The notes under the pieces: model-generated | Told to the model about the DNA's origin: nothing | Seen by the model: only the letters and a program-made list of their open reading frames with translations | Database searches by the model: none | Made by a program: the position numbers and the translations under genes | Origin: Bin55 sp965220235 | Lineage (GTDB): Bacteria > Pseudomonadota > Gammaproteobacteria > Pseudomonadales > Azotimanducaceae | Length of the DNA stretch: 64,000 nt | Direction of reading: 5' to 3' | NCBI GenBank assembly: GCA_965220235.1 | Contig: OZ244815.1 | Location: forward strand, 2,728,001 to 2,792,000 | Shown: positions 25,548 to 34,498 of the stretch, one piece after another | Numbering within the stretch: the stretch's first letter is position 1 | Layout of the letters: the number at the start of each line of letters is the position of its first letter

Positions 25548-26463
25548 CAAACCAGCTTCGTGTCATTTCGAGATCTCTTGCGATTTGGACTTTAAGCGCG
25601 TCCAAACCGTCGAACCGTACATCGTCACGAAACTTGTGATGAAACGTGACAGTGATCTGTTTGCCATAGATATCTTGGTCAAAGTCGAATAGGTGCACTT
25701 CCAATAACGGTTCTGTGCCATCAACCGTAGGTCGAGTTCCGACGTAAGCCGAACCTTCGTACGTTTTATCTAACCCTGTCACGGTTACCGCGAATATCCC
25801 TTCAAGTGCGGAACGATACCGTTGGAGGCGGATATTGGCGGTCGGCGTGCCGAGCTGGGTACCCATACGCTGACCGACGACGACCGAACCCATCATGAAA
25901 TACTTCCGACCGAGAAGTTTTTCGGCCAAACTGAAGTCCCCAACAGTCAAAGCATCACGGATACGGCTGCTTGAAACCCGTTCGTGATCGAAAACCATCG
26001 TACCCAGATGTGTAACACCAAAACCTACGCGTTCCCCTGCGACCTGGAGCATCGTGTAGTCCCCCTCAGCGTTCCTACCAAATCGGAAATCATCACCCAC
26101 GACTAAGTACTTCACACCGAGTATTCGTACAAGGAACTCATCAATCACTGCGTCCGCCGTTGTTGAACTGGTCCTTTCATTGAATGGAATGCACAAAACG
26201 TAGTCCAAATCGAAATCTCGAAGGATCGCAATCTTTTCGCGGAAACGAGTGAGTCGCGCGGGCACCATCGCGCCTCGAAAATACTCGCGTGGTTGCGGTT
26301 CAAATGTCACCAACATGCTCTTGGAGTTCAACTCCTGCGCTTTGGCGGAGAGGTGAGACAACAACATCTGATGGCCATGATGAATGCCATCAAACGTACC
26401 AATCGTGATGACACCGTTACGGTGTCTTTCACGCACGTTGTGCAATCCTCGAATCAGTTCCAC
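25522..26463 (-). CDS. ribF: Bifunctional riboflavin kinase / FAD synthetase
   Basis: A 313-residue enzyme that converts riboflavin to FMN and then FAD. The N-terminal FAD synthetase (nucleotidyltransferase) domain shows GTFDGIHHGHQMLL near residue 22 and SSSRIRDALTVGDF near 160; the C-terminal kinase has GTPTANIRL near 205 and YVGTRPTVDGTEPLLEVHLFDFD. The start is GTG. It lies eight bases after murJ and overlaps lspA, so murJ-ribF-lspA forms one unit. Confidence 0.97.
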   Translation of the reverse strand: MELIRGLHNVRERHRNGVITIGTFDGIHHGHQMLLSHLSAKAQELNSKSMLVTFEPQPREYFRGAMVPARLTRFREKIAILRDFDLDYVLCIPFNERTSSTTADAVIDEFLVRILGVKYLVVGDDFRFGRNAEGDYTMLQVAGERVGFGVTHLGTMVFDHERVSSSRIRDALTVGDFSLAEKLLGRKYFMMGSVVVGQRMGTQLGTPTANIRLQRYRSALEGIFAVTVTGLDKTYEGSAYVGTRPTVDGTEPLLEVHLFDFDQDIYGKQITVTFHHKFRDDVRFDGLDALKVQIARDLEMTRSWFDEHRTEFD

Positions 26464-26471
26464 GCTATTGC

Positions 26472-28076
26472 CTATACCCGATGGATCAGATGGCGCGGGC
26501 GAACCCCGAAAACTAGCAACATCGCACCATACACCACCAAACCGCTAACGACCATGAGTCCCATCTGACCTGCCCTACGCCACTCCGACACGCTTGTCCA
26601 CATTTCGAAATTGAGATTCAACCACATGAGACATACGACCATAACGATACATCCTGCCAAACTCGCGAGTCCAAAGTGCCATAACGATTTACTCGCACGG
26701 TACTGACCGCCGCGGATCAAACCACGCATTAAGAGGTAACAATTAACGAAAGCAGCTACGGTAGTTGCAAAAGCTATCCCCAACAATCCTAGCCACCAGA
26801 AAAGGCATAAGCTGATCGCAATGTTCACGCCGACGCCAATTGTTGCATAGACAAAGGGCGTGTGCATGTCCTCACGCGCGAAGTACCCAGGTCCCAGTAC
26901 CCGCGTCAGCACCATGGGGACCAAACCGATAGAAAACGCCTGTAACGCTACCGCGGTCATCTCGACATCTGCGACTTCAAACGCGCCACGTAGGAATACG
27001 GTGGCAAGGATCGGTTTCGCAAGATAGTACAGTGCAGCCGCAGCAGGGAGGGCAAAGAGAACCCCCATACGGACGCCCCAATCAAGGGTTTCGCTGAACA
27101 ATTTCGAATCGCCTTTCCGATGGAGACTTGAAAGATTCGGCAGCAGAATGGTCTGCATTGCAATCGCCAATAGAGCCATCGGCAGCTGGATGAGCCGATC
27201 AGCGTAGTAGAACCAAGATACAGTGCCAACGGTAAGTTGCGCACAGAGGATCGTTCCAACGAGAATGTTGATTTGTCCTGCTGATGCCGCGTATACACCT
27301 GGGACGATCAGTTTGAGAATGCGTCGTACGCCTCGGTCTCGAAAATTCACGCGCGGCCATCGCAGGAATCCCAACCGTCGTAACGATGGTAGATGTGCCA
27401 ATAGCTGCAAGAACCCAGCGGTCAGCACTCCCCACGCCATTGCGTACGCGACGTGACCAGAGAGCATCGCTGCCCATACCGCCGCAACTATGACGCTGAC
27501 GCTTAATAGCAAAGGCGCACCCGCGGTAATCGAGAAACGCTGATAACTGTTAAGCACAGAACCAGCGAATGCAGTCAACGAAATCAATCCAAGGTACGGA
27601 AACATCACGCGGAGCATGTCGACAGCCGCTTGATATCGTGGTTCCCCAACCCAATTCCGTAGCGTGAATAAGTCAATCAATGGCTGGGCGAGTAACACGC
27701 CAATAAGGGACAGACCCAACAATACAACAGCAAAACTACCCGCAACGGTTCGGACGAAATCGATGAGATCCGATTCTGTGTTGTTCTCTCGATAGTCTGC
27801 AAGTACCGGGATGAATGCTTGCTGAAATGCTCCCTCGGCAAATAGCCGACGAAAGAAATTCGGTATCTTGAACGCTACAAAAAACGCATCCGCAATCGGT
27901 CCTGCGCCAAGAAAGTAAGAGACGACGACGTCACGAACCAAACCACCGACCCGTGACAGTCCCGTTAAAGAGGCTACAACCAGGCCCTTACCGGTGAGAC
28001 TCGTCGTTTCGCGTTGTTGCTGCGTCACTTCGTCGTCCGTCAAGTTAGACTCGTCGATCTCTGAGGTCAGCGCCAC
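26472..28076 (-). CDS. murJ: Lipid II flippase MurJ
   Basis: A 534-residue polytopic membrane protein of the MOP superfamily that moves lipid II across the inner membrane for peptidoglycan synthesis. The core starts at about residue 28 with LTGKGLVVASLTGLSRVGGL, and GPIADAFFVAFKIPNFFRRLFAEGAFQQAFIPV (about 58-90) is the most conserved MurJ segment. Fourteen hydrophobic helices fit. The first 27 residues are a hydrophilic extension; the start is GTG. It diverges from rpsT, matching a common gammaproteobacterial order. Confidence 0.96.
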   Translation of the reverse strand: MALTSEIDESNLTDDEVTQQQRETTSLTGKGLVVASLTGLSRVGGLVRDVVVSYFLGAGPIADAFFVAFKIPNFFRRLFAEGAFQQAFIPVLADYRENNTESDLIDFVRTVAGSFAVVLLGLSLIGVLLAQPLIDLFTLRNWVGEPRYQAAVDMLRVMFPYLGLISLTAFAGSVLNSYQRFSITAGAPLLLSVSVIVAAVWAAMLSGHVAYAMAWGVLTAGFLQLLAHLPSLRRLGFLRWPRVNFRDRGVRRILKLIVPGVYAASAGQINILVGTILCAQLTVGTVSWFYYADRLIQLPMALLAIAMQTILLPNLSSLHRKGDSKLFSETLDWGVRMGVLFALPAAAALYYLAKPILATVFLRGAFEVADVEMTAVALQAFSIGLVPMVLTRVLGPGYFAREDMHTPFVYATIGVGVNIAISLCLFWWLGLLGIAFATTVAAFVNCYLLMRGLIRGGQYRASKSLWHFGLASLAGCIVMVVCLMWLNLNFEMWTSVSEWRRAGQMGLMVVSGLVVYGAMLLVFGVRPRHLIHRV

Positions 28077-28158
28077 TCTTCGAGCCGCTTGGTTCTCGCA
28101 TTGCAGTGACTAAAATTCGCGCCTTCAACTAACGGCTTAAGCCTCCTGAGACAGCAAT

Positions 28159-28425
28159 TTGGCACATACCTTATCTGCTAAAAAACGCGTACGTCAAAAC
28201 GCACGCCGCAACGCCCGAAACTCGGCGAAGCGTAGCACCATGCGCACTGCGATTAAGAAAACCGTAACGGCAATCGAATCGGGCGACAAAGAGAAGGCTC
28301 AGGACGCACTTAACGCCGTTTCTAGCATTCTCGATCGTTACGCCCACAAGGGATTGATTCATAAGAATAAAGCCGCACGCCATAAGTCGCGATTGAATGC
28401 CAAAGTAAAGGCGTTGGCGAGCTAG
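28159..28425 (+). CDS. rpsT: 30S ribosomal protein S20
   Basis: An 88-residue basic protein of exactly the family length, MAHTLSAKKRVRQNARRNARN at its start. It binds the 5' domain of 16S rRNA. The initiation codon is TTG, as in Escherichia coli, where the weak start is part of autogenous translational control; a similar mechanism here is inference. A strong Shine-Dalgarno is not visible, only GAGA about ten bases upstream. Its TAG stop abuts the TAG of the convergent proB with no base between. Confidence 0.98.
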   Translation: MAHTLSAKKRVRQNARRNARNSAKRSTMRTAIKKTVTAIESGDKEKAQDALNAVSSILDRYAHKGLIHKNKAARHKSRLNAKVKALAS

Positions 28426-29553
28426 CTAGATTAAAGCGAGATTGTCTCGATGAATCATTTCGGGTTCATCCATATAGCCTAGCAACCTCTCAATCTCGCT
28501 GGATGCGTGACCTTTGATCAATCGCGCTTCCTGATCACTGTAATTCGACAACCCTCTCGCAATTTCATTGCCATCGTCGTCGCACACCGTTACGACATCG
28601 CCCCGATGGAAATTTCCAATCACGTCCTTGACACCGATCGGTAACAGACTTACGCCATTGCTCACGAGTGCGCGCACCGCCCCTTCGTCAATCGTGAGTT
28701 CGCCGCGACTTCGAAGCTGACCCGCTATCCACTGTTTACGCGCGTCTACAGGTGTGATATCGGCGGTGAGATGCGTACCGACTTCATCTCCGCGATGGAG
28801 CCTAATCAGTGTGTCGGTTGCGCGACCGTCAATGATCCAAGTATCGCACCCGGACTTAGCCGCGAAGCGCGCGGCTTCCAGTTTCGTGAGCATTCCACCA
28901 CGACCAAATTGCCCTGGTTCACTATTCACCATCGCATCCAGCGCGTCGTTGAAGGGTGAGTCACGTTTGATGATTTTTGCGTCAGGACATGTCCGCGGAT
29001 CCGCTTCAAACAATCCTTCTTGATCAGTCAACACCACTAATGCATCCGCCTGTATCAGCGCCGCAACCCGTGCTGCTAGCGTGTCGTTGTCGCCAAAACG
29101 AATCTCATCCGTAGAAACAGAGTCGTTCTCGTTAATCACAGGGATGACGTCGTGATTCAGGCACGTTTCGATCGTTGATCGCGCGTTCAGGTATCGCTCT
29201 CGGTCCTTGAGGTCGTCGTGCGTTAGCAACACCATACCCGTCGAGAAACCCGCTTCCTGGAATCGCGTGGCGTATGCATGCGTCAATCCCATCTGTCCAA
29301 CCGCTGCTGCGGTTTGAAGCATGGGGAGGTCATGGGGGCGTTCGACCAAGCCAAGCCGGTGCATGCCTTCCGAAATCGAACCGCTGGACACGATCACGAC
29401 GTTCAAGTCGGCTTGCCTCAGTTCGGTGATCTGTTGACAAAGCGTGTCGAGGCGCCGCTTCGACAGCCCTGACCCGTCAGCTACCAGTGAACTACCAATC
29501 TTCAGAACCCAAGTCGAACCGACTTCGCTCGGTGCATGTGTGCGATTAGTCAC
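28426..29553 (-). CDS. proB: Glutamate 5-kinase
   Basis: A 375-residue enzyme catalysing the first step of proline synthesis, ATP-dependent phosphorylation of glutamate. The amino-acid-kinase domain shows LKIGSSLVADGSG near residue 17, SSGSISEGMHRLG near 55 and INENDSVSTDEIRFGDND near 140; FGRGGMLTKLEAARFAAKSG follows. A PUA domain occupies about 280-360. The GTG start overlaps the end of obgE by eight bases. Order rplU-rpmA-obgE-proB is common in gammaproteobacteria. Confidence 0.97.
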   Translation of the reverse strand: MTNRTHAPSEVGSTWVLKIGSSLVADGSGLSKRRLDTLCQQITELRQADLNVVIVSSGSISEGMHRLGLVERPHDLPMLQTAAAVGQMGLTHAYATRFQEAGFSTGMVLLTHDDLKDRERYLNARSTIETCLNHDVIPVINENDSVSTDEIRFGDNDTLAARVAALIQADALVVLTDQEGLFEADPRTCPDAKIIKRDSPFNDALDAMVNSEPGQFGRGGMLTKLEAARFAAKSGCDTWIIDGRATDTLIRLHRGDEVGTHLTADITPVDARKQWIAGQLRSRGELTIDEGAVRALVSNGVSLLPIGVKDVIGNFHRGDVVTVCDDDGNEIARGLSNYSDQEARLIKGHASSEIERLLGYMDEPEMIHRDNLALI

Positions 29554-30682
29554 GACGATAGATCACTTCAACTTGGTCGTCTTCGTCTGGCGTAGAAGAG
29601 GTTCTAGAGTTCGTCCGATTCAGTATATCGTCTAGTACGTCTCGATCTAACGCGGATGAATCGAAGGAATTTAGTTTCGGGTTGCTCTCTATCGCATCCA
29701 TGAGCGCAAAAGTCAGCTCCCGCACGCCGCGTTGAGTAACAGCAGAAATCTCGAAGATCGGACGATTGGGGTGTAAGGTTTTTAGACTCTCTGTTACTGC
29801 TCGTACTTGATCTGGACGCGCAATATCAGTTTTCGTGACGACCGTCCAAACATCGCGTTCTGCAAGCGATTGACTAAAAGCCTCTACTTCGTGCTCGATC
29901 TTCGCCAAATTCTCGCAGGGGTCGCTGCCGTCAACTGGGGCGACTTCAACTAAATGCAGTATGAGATGCGTGCGACTGAGGTGTTTCAAGAATCGCGTAC
30001 CTAATCCGTGTCCGGATGCCGCCCCTTCAATCAAGCCGGGAATGTCAGCCATTACGAAACTCCGCGCAGGATCAACTTGAACGACGCCGAGATTCGGTAC
30101 AAGGGTTGTAAACGGGTAATCAGCAATCGCGGGTCGTGAGGAGGAAACGACACTCAACAGCGTCGATTTACCTGCGTTGGGTTTACCTAATAGACCAACA
30201 TCTGCCAGAACTTTGAGGTGTAAACGCAGACGCTTTGACTCGCCAGATGTGCCATGTTCGAATTCGCGAGGCGCCCGGTTCGTGCTCGAGCGGTATGAGT
30301 GGTTTCCGCGTCCGCCTTCTCCGCCTTGCGCAACGACTACCAACTGCCCCGGTGACGTAATATCTGCCACGTACTCTAGCGTCGCGTCGTCCACCACACT
30401 CGTACCACAGGGTACGTCTACAACCAGGTCACGACCGCTCGCACCAGTCTTAACACTACTCCCACCCTGTCGTCCATTCTCAGACTTTAGGATCGGTCGA
30501 TATCTGAAATCTACGAGCGTATTCAGCGCTTCGTCGCCTCGGAAGACAACATCGCCGCCTCTTCCGCCATTGCCACCGTCAGGACCACCTTTGGGTAGAT
30601 TGGGTCCCCGATGGAAGCTCATACAACCGTCGCCACCACGCCCGGCGGTCACGTCTAGTGTGACTTCATCGACGAAAAGCAT
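29546..30682 (-). CDS. obgE: GTPase ObgE (CgtA), 50S assembly factor
   Basis: A 378-residue GTPase acting in late 50S maturation and stress responses. The glycine-rich Obg fold spans about 1-158 (PKGGPDGGNGGRGGDVVF). The G domain carries GLLGKPNAGKSTLL (P-loop near 160-173), DYPFTTLVPNLGVV (G2), ADIPGLIEGA (G3) and TKTD (G4). The C-terminal tail is acidic (PDEDDQVEV). ATG start. It follows rpmA by 45 bases and overlaps proB. Confidence 0.97.
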   Translation of the reverse strand: MLFVDEVTLDVTAGRGGDGCMSFHRGPNLPKGGPDGGNGGRGGDVVFRGDEALNTLVDFRYRPILKSENGRQGGSSVKTGASGRDLVVDVPCGTSVVDDATLEYVADITSPGQLVVVAQGGEGGRGNHSYRSSTNRAPREFEHGTSGESKRLRLHLKVLADVGLLGKPNAGKSTLLSVVSSSRPAIADYPFTTLVPNLGVVQVDPARSFVMADIPGLIEGAASGHGLGTRFLKHLSRTHLILHLVEVAPVDGSDPCENLAKIEHEVEAFSQSLAERDVWTVVTKTDIARPDQVRAVTESLKTLHPNRPIFEISAVTQRGVRELTFALMDAIESNPKLNSFDSSALDRDVLDDILNRTNSRTSSTPDEDDQVEVIYRRD

Positions 30683-30727
30683 GAGAAATGCGACGGCATC
30701 AGATTGCGTCGCCGATTGGAATAGGAG

Positions 30728-30985
30728 TTAGTTCGTCGCGACGCTGACGTAGGTGCGCTGGTGCTCACCATGTTTGCGAAATACGACAGTTCCGGATGCT
30801 GTGGCAAAAAGTGTGTGATCACGACCACAACCAACGTTGTCCCCGGCATGAAACTTCGTGCCACGTTGCCGAACCAAGATATTACCCGGTTGAACTTGCT
30901 CGCCGCCGAAGTGCTTAATTCCTAGTCGTTTTGACTCGGAATCGCGCCCGTTCCGCGTACTACCGCCTGCTTTCTTATGTGCCAT
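30728..30985 (-). CDS. rpmA: 50S ribosomal protein L27
   Basis: An 85-residue protein starting MAHKKAGGSTRNGRDSESKR, the universal L27 N-terminus that reaches the peptidyl transferase centre. GNILVRQRGTKFHAGDNVG follows as expected. It lies nine bases after rplU in the standard rplU-rpmA-obgE unit. Length is normal. Confidence 0.98.
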   Translation of the reverse strand: MAHKKAGGSTRNGRDSESKRLGIKHFGGEQVQPGNILVRQRGTKFHAGDNVGCGRDHTLFATASGTVVFRKHGEHQRTYVSVATN

Positions 30986-30994
30986 GTCGACTAC

Positions 30995-31306
30995 CTAATG
31001 CAAAATGCCTACGATCTGCACTGCAGTGAACTTCTGTCGATGCCCTGCGCGTCGTAAATAGTGCTTCCGACGTTTGAACTTGATGACGCGAATCTTGTTT
31101 TGCCTTCCCTGTTCCACCACTTTCGCGGTCACACGGGCACCTTCAACAAGCGGCGTTCCGATTTCCACGGACTCGCCATTGGCAACCATCAAGACACGAT
31201 CGAACTCGACGTCCGCGCCAACTTCCGCATCTAGCTTCTCGATAGAAACCTGTGCGCCTTCCTCAACGCGATATTGCTTACCACCAGTTTCAATGACTGC
31301 AAACAT
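30995..31306 (-). CDS. rplU: 50S ribosomal protein L21
   Basis: A 103-residue protein beginning MFAVIETGGKQYRVEEGAQV and ending in the RRAGHRQKFTAVQI segment typical of L21, which binds 23S rRNA. First gene of rplU-rpmA-obgE-proB. Its 203-base divergent upstream region toward ispB contains a hairpin about 40 bases before the ATG that might serve leader-based regulation. Confidence 0.98.
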   Translation of the reverse strand: MFAVIETGGKQYRVEEGAQVSIEKLDAEVGADVEFDRVLMVANGESVEIGTPLVEGARVTAKVVEQGRQNKIRVIKFKRRKHYLRRAGHRQKFTAVQIVGILH

Positions 31307-31345
31307 GCTAGCAACTCTAGAAATCGTGCTTAGGGAAACGCTTCG

Positions 31346-31365
31346 CTAAATCCGAATAGATTCAG
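31346..31365 (-). promoter_or_regulatory. Hairpin in the leader of rplU-rpmA
   Basis: On the minus strand CTGAATC and GATTTAG pair over seven positions (one G-U) around a six-base loop, 40-60 bases upstream of the rplU start. Ribosomal protein operons often have leader structures for autogenous control. Another imperfect palindrome (GACACAT/ATATGTC) lies at 31392-31411 in the same gap. The role of either is inference. Confidence 0.3.
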
Positions 31366-31509
31366 CTAAAAGATACAGCGCAGAAGACACCGACACATAG
31401 TTTTATATGTCAGGGTGCAGATAGAATTTTACTCAATGCCTTCTCCTGACGAGATTCTGTGCCATCACGCAGGGATTCCGTCATTTCCGATGTCTGACTA
31501 TCCCGACCC

Positions 31510-32529
31510 GTGCGCCCTCCGGTGAATTCACCTTTTCCAGCTTTCGAGCCTCATTTACCGTCCTCATTGAATGAGGTAACTCAGCTAGTTCAATCCGAAC
31601 TCAATGCAGCAGAAAAACTAATTCAATCGAATCTGGCGTCGGATGTGGAGACGGTGGCATCCATCGGCGAGTATATCGTTAAGTCCGGTGGCAAGCGCCT
31701 AAGACCGATGACTGCAGTACTTGTCGCTCGTGCACTTGGACATCGGACGGAGGAGGTCGTCACCCTTGCCGTATTGCTTGAGTTTCTCCATACCGCCACA
31801 CTATTGCACGACGATGTTGTCGACCGTTCCCAACGTCGACGTGGACGGAAAACCGTTAACCTACTATGGGGGAATGCACCGAGTGTCTTAGTGGGAGACT
31901 TCCTCTATTCTCGGGCGTTCCAACTCATGGTCCAACTCGGTCGAATGGACATCATGTCGGTGATCAGTGAGGCAACAAATCTCATTGCCGCCGGCGAAGT
32001 CAAGCAGCTTGAGCATGTCCGGGATCCAGATCTGACTGAAGCAGTCTACATGGACATCATCCGATGCAAGAGTGCACTGCTCTTTCAAGCTGCGGCAGAG
32101 ACAGGTGCGACACTCGCGAATGCCAGTTTAGACGAGATTGAAGCGGCGCGCCTATTTGGTCTGCACTTCGGACTCGCCTATCAACTCATGGACGACTTGC
32201 TCGATTACGCTGGTGATAGCGATCACTTGGGGAAAAACGTCGGTGACGATCTGAGGGAAGGTAAACCCACGCTACCGCTTATATTCGCGATGCGCTACTC
32301 TTCCGAAGACAACGCGAATCTCATACGTACAGCGATTCGAGATCAATCCGCCGACGATACCTCGCAGATCATGGATGTCGTTCATCAGTCTGGCGCTTTA
32401 GGGTATACGCGAGCAAACGCGCTTGCGCAGACACATCTGGCCAAAAGTTCGCTATTTCGTTTACCGCCGAGTCGATATCGGGACGGCTTGAACCGTCTAG
32501 CAGACATTGCATTGGAACGAATTCAGTAG
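31510..32529 (+). CDS. ispB: All-trans polyprenyl (octaprenyl-type) diphosphate synthase
   Basis: A 339-residue prenyltransferase that builds the side chain of ubiquinone or menaquinone from isopentenyl diphosphate. The first aspartate-rich motif is DDVVD (101-105), the second DDLLD (228-232); GGKRLRPMTAVLVARALG precedes the first. The start is GTG at 31510, with another GTG at 31522. It diverges from rplU, as in Pseudomonas and Escherichia coli. Product chain length cannot be read reliably from the sequence. Confidence 0.95.
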   Translation: MRPPVNSPFPAFEPHLPSSLNEVTQLVQSELNAAEKLIQSNLASDVETVASIGEYIVKSGGKRLRPMTAVLVARALGHRTEEVVTLAVLLEFLHTATLLHDDVVDRSQRRRGRKTVNLLWGNAPSVLVGDFLYSRAFQLMVQLGRMDIMSVISEATNLIAAGEVKQLEHVRDPDLTEAVYMDIIRCKSALLFQAAAETGATLANASLDEIEAARLFGLHFGLAYQLMDDLLDYAGDSDHLGKNVGDDLREGKPTLPLIFAMRYSSEDNANLIRTAIRDQSADDTSQIMDVVHQSGALGYTRANALAQTHLAKSSLFRLPPSRYRDGLNRLADIALERIQ

Positions 32530-32655
32530 CCATCACAGTCTTGTTCTTGTCGAAAACTAACTGACATATCCACGGGTCTCGCTCACTAGAATTTCCGACT
32601 TAGATACCCGTGACCGGCATTGATTGAATTCGTTATGCTGGTATTTCCCTTCTGT

Positions 32656-32732
32656 CGGAGTGTAGCTCAGACTGGTAGAGCATCGTCTTCGGGAGGCGGG
32701 GGTCGCTGGTTCAAATCCAGTCACTCCGACCA
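32656..32732 (+). tRNA. tRNA-Pro (anticodon CGG)
   Basis: A 77-nt cloverleaf with CCA encoded. The acceptor stem is CGGAGTG/CACTCCG, the D arm GCTC...GAGC, the anticodon loop TTCGGGA with CGG at positions 34-36, and the T arm GCTGG-TTCAAAT-CCAGT. This decodes the CCG proline codon, like Escherichia coli proK. It lies between ispB and a convergent SDR gene whose stop codon is two bases after the CCA. Confidence 0.97.
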
Positions 32733-32733
32733 A

Positions 32734-33522
32734 TCAAACACCCTTCTGCTTCGCATCGTCGATTTTGCGCTGCATCCGACGCATGCCATTCAGCCAGCGC
32801 TCTAAATCGCCGTTCTTGCGATCCATCCAAGTTTGCGCGATTTCGTCCGTGAGAACAAGAAACCGTTCATTCTGAATGGCGTCAGTCACCATATCTGCTA
32901 CTTCCTCAGGTTCCTTTATCGGTCCCGCAGCCGTTTGAGCGAAGGGTGTGCTCCTGTTACCCAACATGGGCGTATTTACGCCTAGCGGCGCAAGTAGAGA
33001 CGTACGGATACCTTGATCGTGGTACGTAATGGACATCCACTCCGCGATTGCTACGACAGCGTGCTTCGTCGCGGCATAGAGTACGTTGCCATGCGTCGTC
33101 AAGATCCCCGCCATTGACGCTGTGTGCACGAAGTAGCCACTCCCGCGTTCCAACATACCCGGCAGAACCGCTCGGATCGCATATACGTGCGCGATCACGT
33201 TTACGTCCCATTGAACATGCCAGTCCTGAATATCTGTCTCCAGAGGATCACCACCCGTTGCGATTCCTGCATTACTGAAGAATAGATCAACGGGACCGAA
33301 CGCTTCCTCCGCAGCAGCAACCGTCGCGTTGATGTCATTCTCTTTCGCGACGTCGCAATGAACCGCACGACCGCTGATTTCCGCGGCAACCGTGCTTGCA
33401 CCTTCGTCATTAACGTCGGCTACCACGACGTTCGCTCCCAGGGTTGCGAATGCTCGACTGCATGCGGCACCAATGCCACTTGCTCCACCAGTGACGATGC
33501 ACGTTTTTTCACGAAGATCCAT
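32734..33522 (-). CDS. SDR family oxidoreductase
   Basis: A 262-residue short-chain dehydrogenase distinct from the one at 8470. Seen: TGGASGIGAACSRAFA near residue 12, FSNAGIATGG near 85, catalytic Ser in VHTASMAG and Tyr-x3-Lys as YAATKHA, followed by LLAPLGVNTPML. The C-terminal 50 residues (DEIAQTWMDRKNGDLERWLNGMRRMQRK) are charged and helical and differ from classical members. Substrate unknown. ATG start; its 3' end abuts the tRNA gene, from which it is transcribed in the opposite direction. Confidence 0.9.
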   Translation of the reverse strand: MDLREKTCIVTGGASGIGAACSRAFATLGANVVVADVNDEGASTVAAEISGRAVHCDVAKENDINATVAAAEEAFGPVDLFFSNAGIATGGDPLETDIQDWHVQWDVNVIAHVYAIRAVLPGMLERGSGYFVHTASMAGILTTHGNVLYAATKHAVVAIAEWMSITYHDQGIRTSLLAPLGVNTPMLGNRSTPFAQTAAGPIKEPEEVADMVTDAIQNERFLVLTDEIAQTWMDRKNGDLERWLNGMRRMQRKIDDAKQKGV

Positions 33523-33568
33523 AACTCAATTCCGCAATTCGCTATACCGCATTATCTAGGGAGTTAAA

Positions 33569-34024
33569 TTGCCTGCTGTGTCCTCCGAAACTGGTACTAG
33601 CTCTATGAAGTACTTACACACGATGGTTCGCGTGAACGATATTGATGCTTCACTTAACTTCTATTGCGACCTCCTTGGACTAAAGGAACTCCGTCGTATT
33701 GACAACGAAGCGGGACGATTTACGTTGGTGTTTCTTGCCGCGCCTGGTAACGAATCTGCGCAAGTGGAACTGACCCATAACTGGGATGCAGAAGCGCTTC
33801 AAGGCGGTCGAAACTTCGGCCACTTAGCGTACCAAGTCGAGAACATCTACGACACCTGTCAACGACTACAGGACGGCGGCGTGACGATCAATCGACCACC
33901 ACGAGATGGCTACATGGCGTTCGTCCGGTCACCTGACAATATCAGTGTCGAAATACTGCAAGACGGTGGACCATTACCCGCGCAGGAACCTTGGGCATCG
34001 ATGGAAAATACCGGCGAGTGGTAG
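33569..34024 (+). CDS. VOC family protein, lactoylglutathione lyase (glyoxalase I)-like
   Basis: A 151-residue vicinal-oxygen-chelate protein. Metal ligand positions of glyoxalase I are kept: His in YLHTMVRVNDIDASLNFY, Glu in VELTHNW, His in FGHLAYQV and Glu in VEILQDGG. It probably isomerises the glutathione hemithioacetal of methylglyoxal; related dioxygenase-type roles are possible. The start is TTG at 33569, supported by AGGGAG about six bases upstream; the ATG at 33605 (MKYLHT) matches the Escherichia coli GloA start but has no such site. Confidence 0.85.
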   Translation: MPAVSSETGTSSMKYLHTMVRVNDIDASLNFYCDLLGLKELRRIDNEAGRFTLVFLAAPGNESAQVELTHNWDAEALQGGRNFGHLAYQVENIYDTCQRLQDGGVTINRPPRDGYMAFVRSPDNISVEILQDGGPLPAQEPWASMENTGEW

Positions 34025-34099
34025 ACTGAGGGCCGCCTCTAATAGGAAGTTGGTTTTCAGAAGCTGGTATTCGCGCCGATTAGCACGCGCGACGTGAAG

Positions 34100-34498
34100 C
34101 TATGCGTGACGCTCGCGCGAGCTCGCCCAAAATCGTGGAATCGTCAGCTGCACTGGATTCTCGAGCTCCCGCTTGAGGCAACAACTGTTATCCGCCAGCA
34201 CATGCATTGAGGCAATCGCACCAATCAGTACGACCCAGATCGGTAGATATTCCATCTCGGCGTACCATCTATGATCGAGAACGGGAACTGCAGAGAAGAA
34301 TCGATAAAAATAAAAGAACATAAAGAGTGTGTTGATTAGTGCAAAACCCCTAATAAACACTTCTCGCACAGAAGGCAGTAACGTCAGTAAAGTCAGAGCC
34401 GCGGTCGTAAGCAGAGCAACCACCAAAAGAGGGTCGAACCTTATGAAATACACGAGTCCGATCAGCAGAACGGCAATCAGGCAGTTAATGACTTTCAC
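34100..34498 (-). CDS. Hypothetical integral membrane protein
   Basis: A 132-residue protein with at least three hydrophobic segments (about 4-20, 25-42, 50-68) and a fourth near 85-103 (LPIWVVLIGAIASMHVLAD). The C-terminus is hydrophilic and Arg-rich. It starts with GTG. No family was recognised. It is alone on the minus strand between the glyoxalase-like gene and the divergent carboxylesterase gene. Confidence 0.6.
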   Translation of the reverse strand: MKVINCLIAVLLIGLVYFIRFDPLLVVALLTTAALTLLTLLPSVREVFIRGFALINTLFMFFYFYRFFSAVPVLDHRWYAEMEYLPIWVVLIGAIASMHVLADNSCCLKRELENPVQLTIPRFWASSRERHA

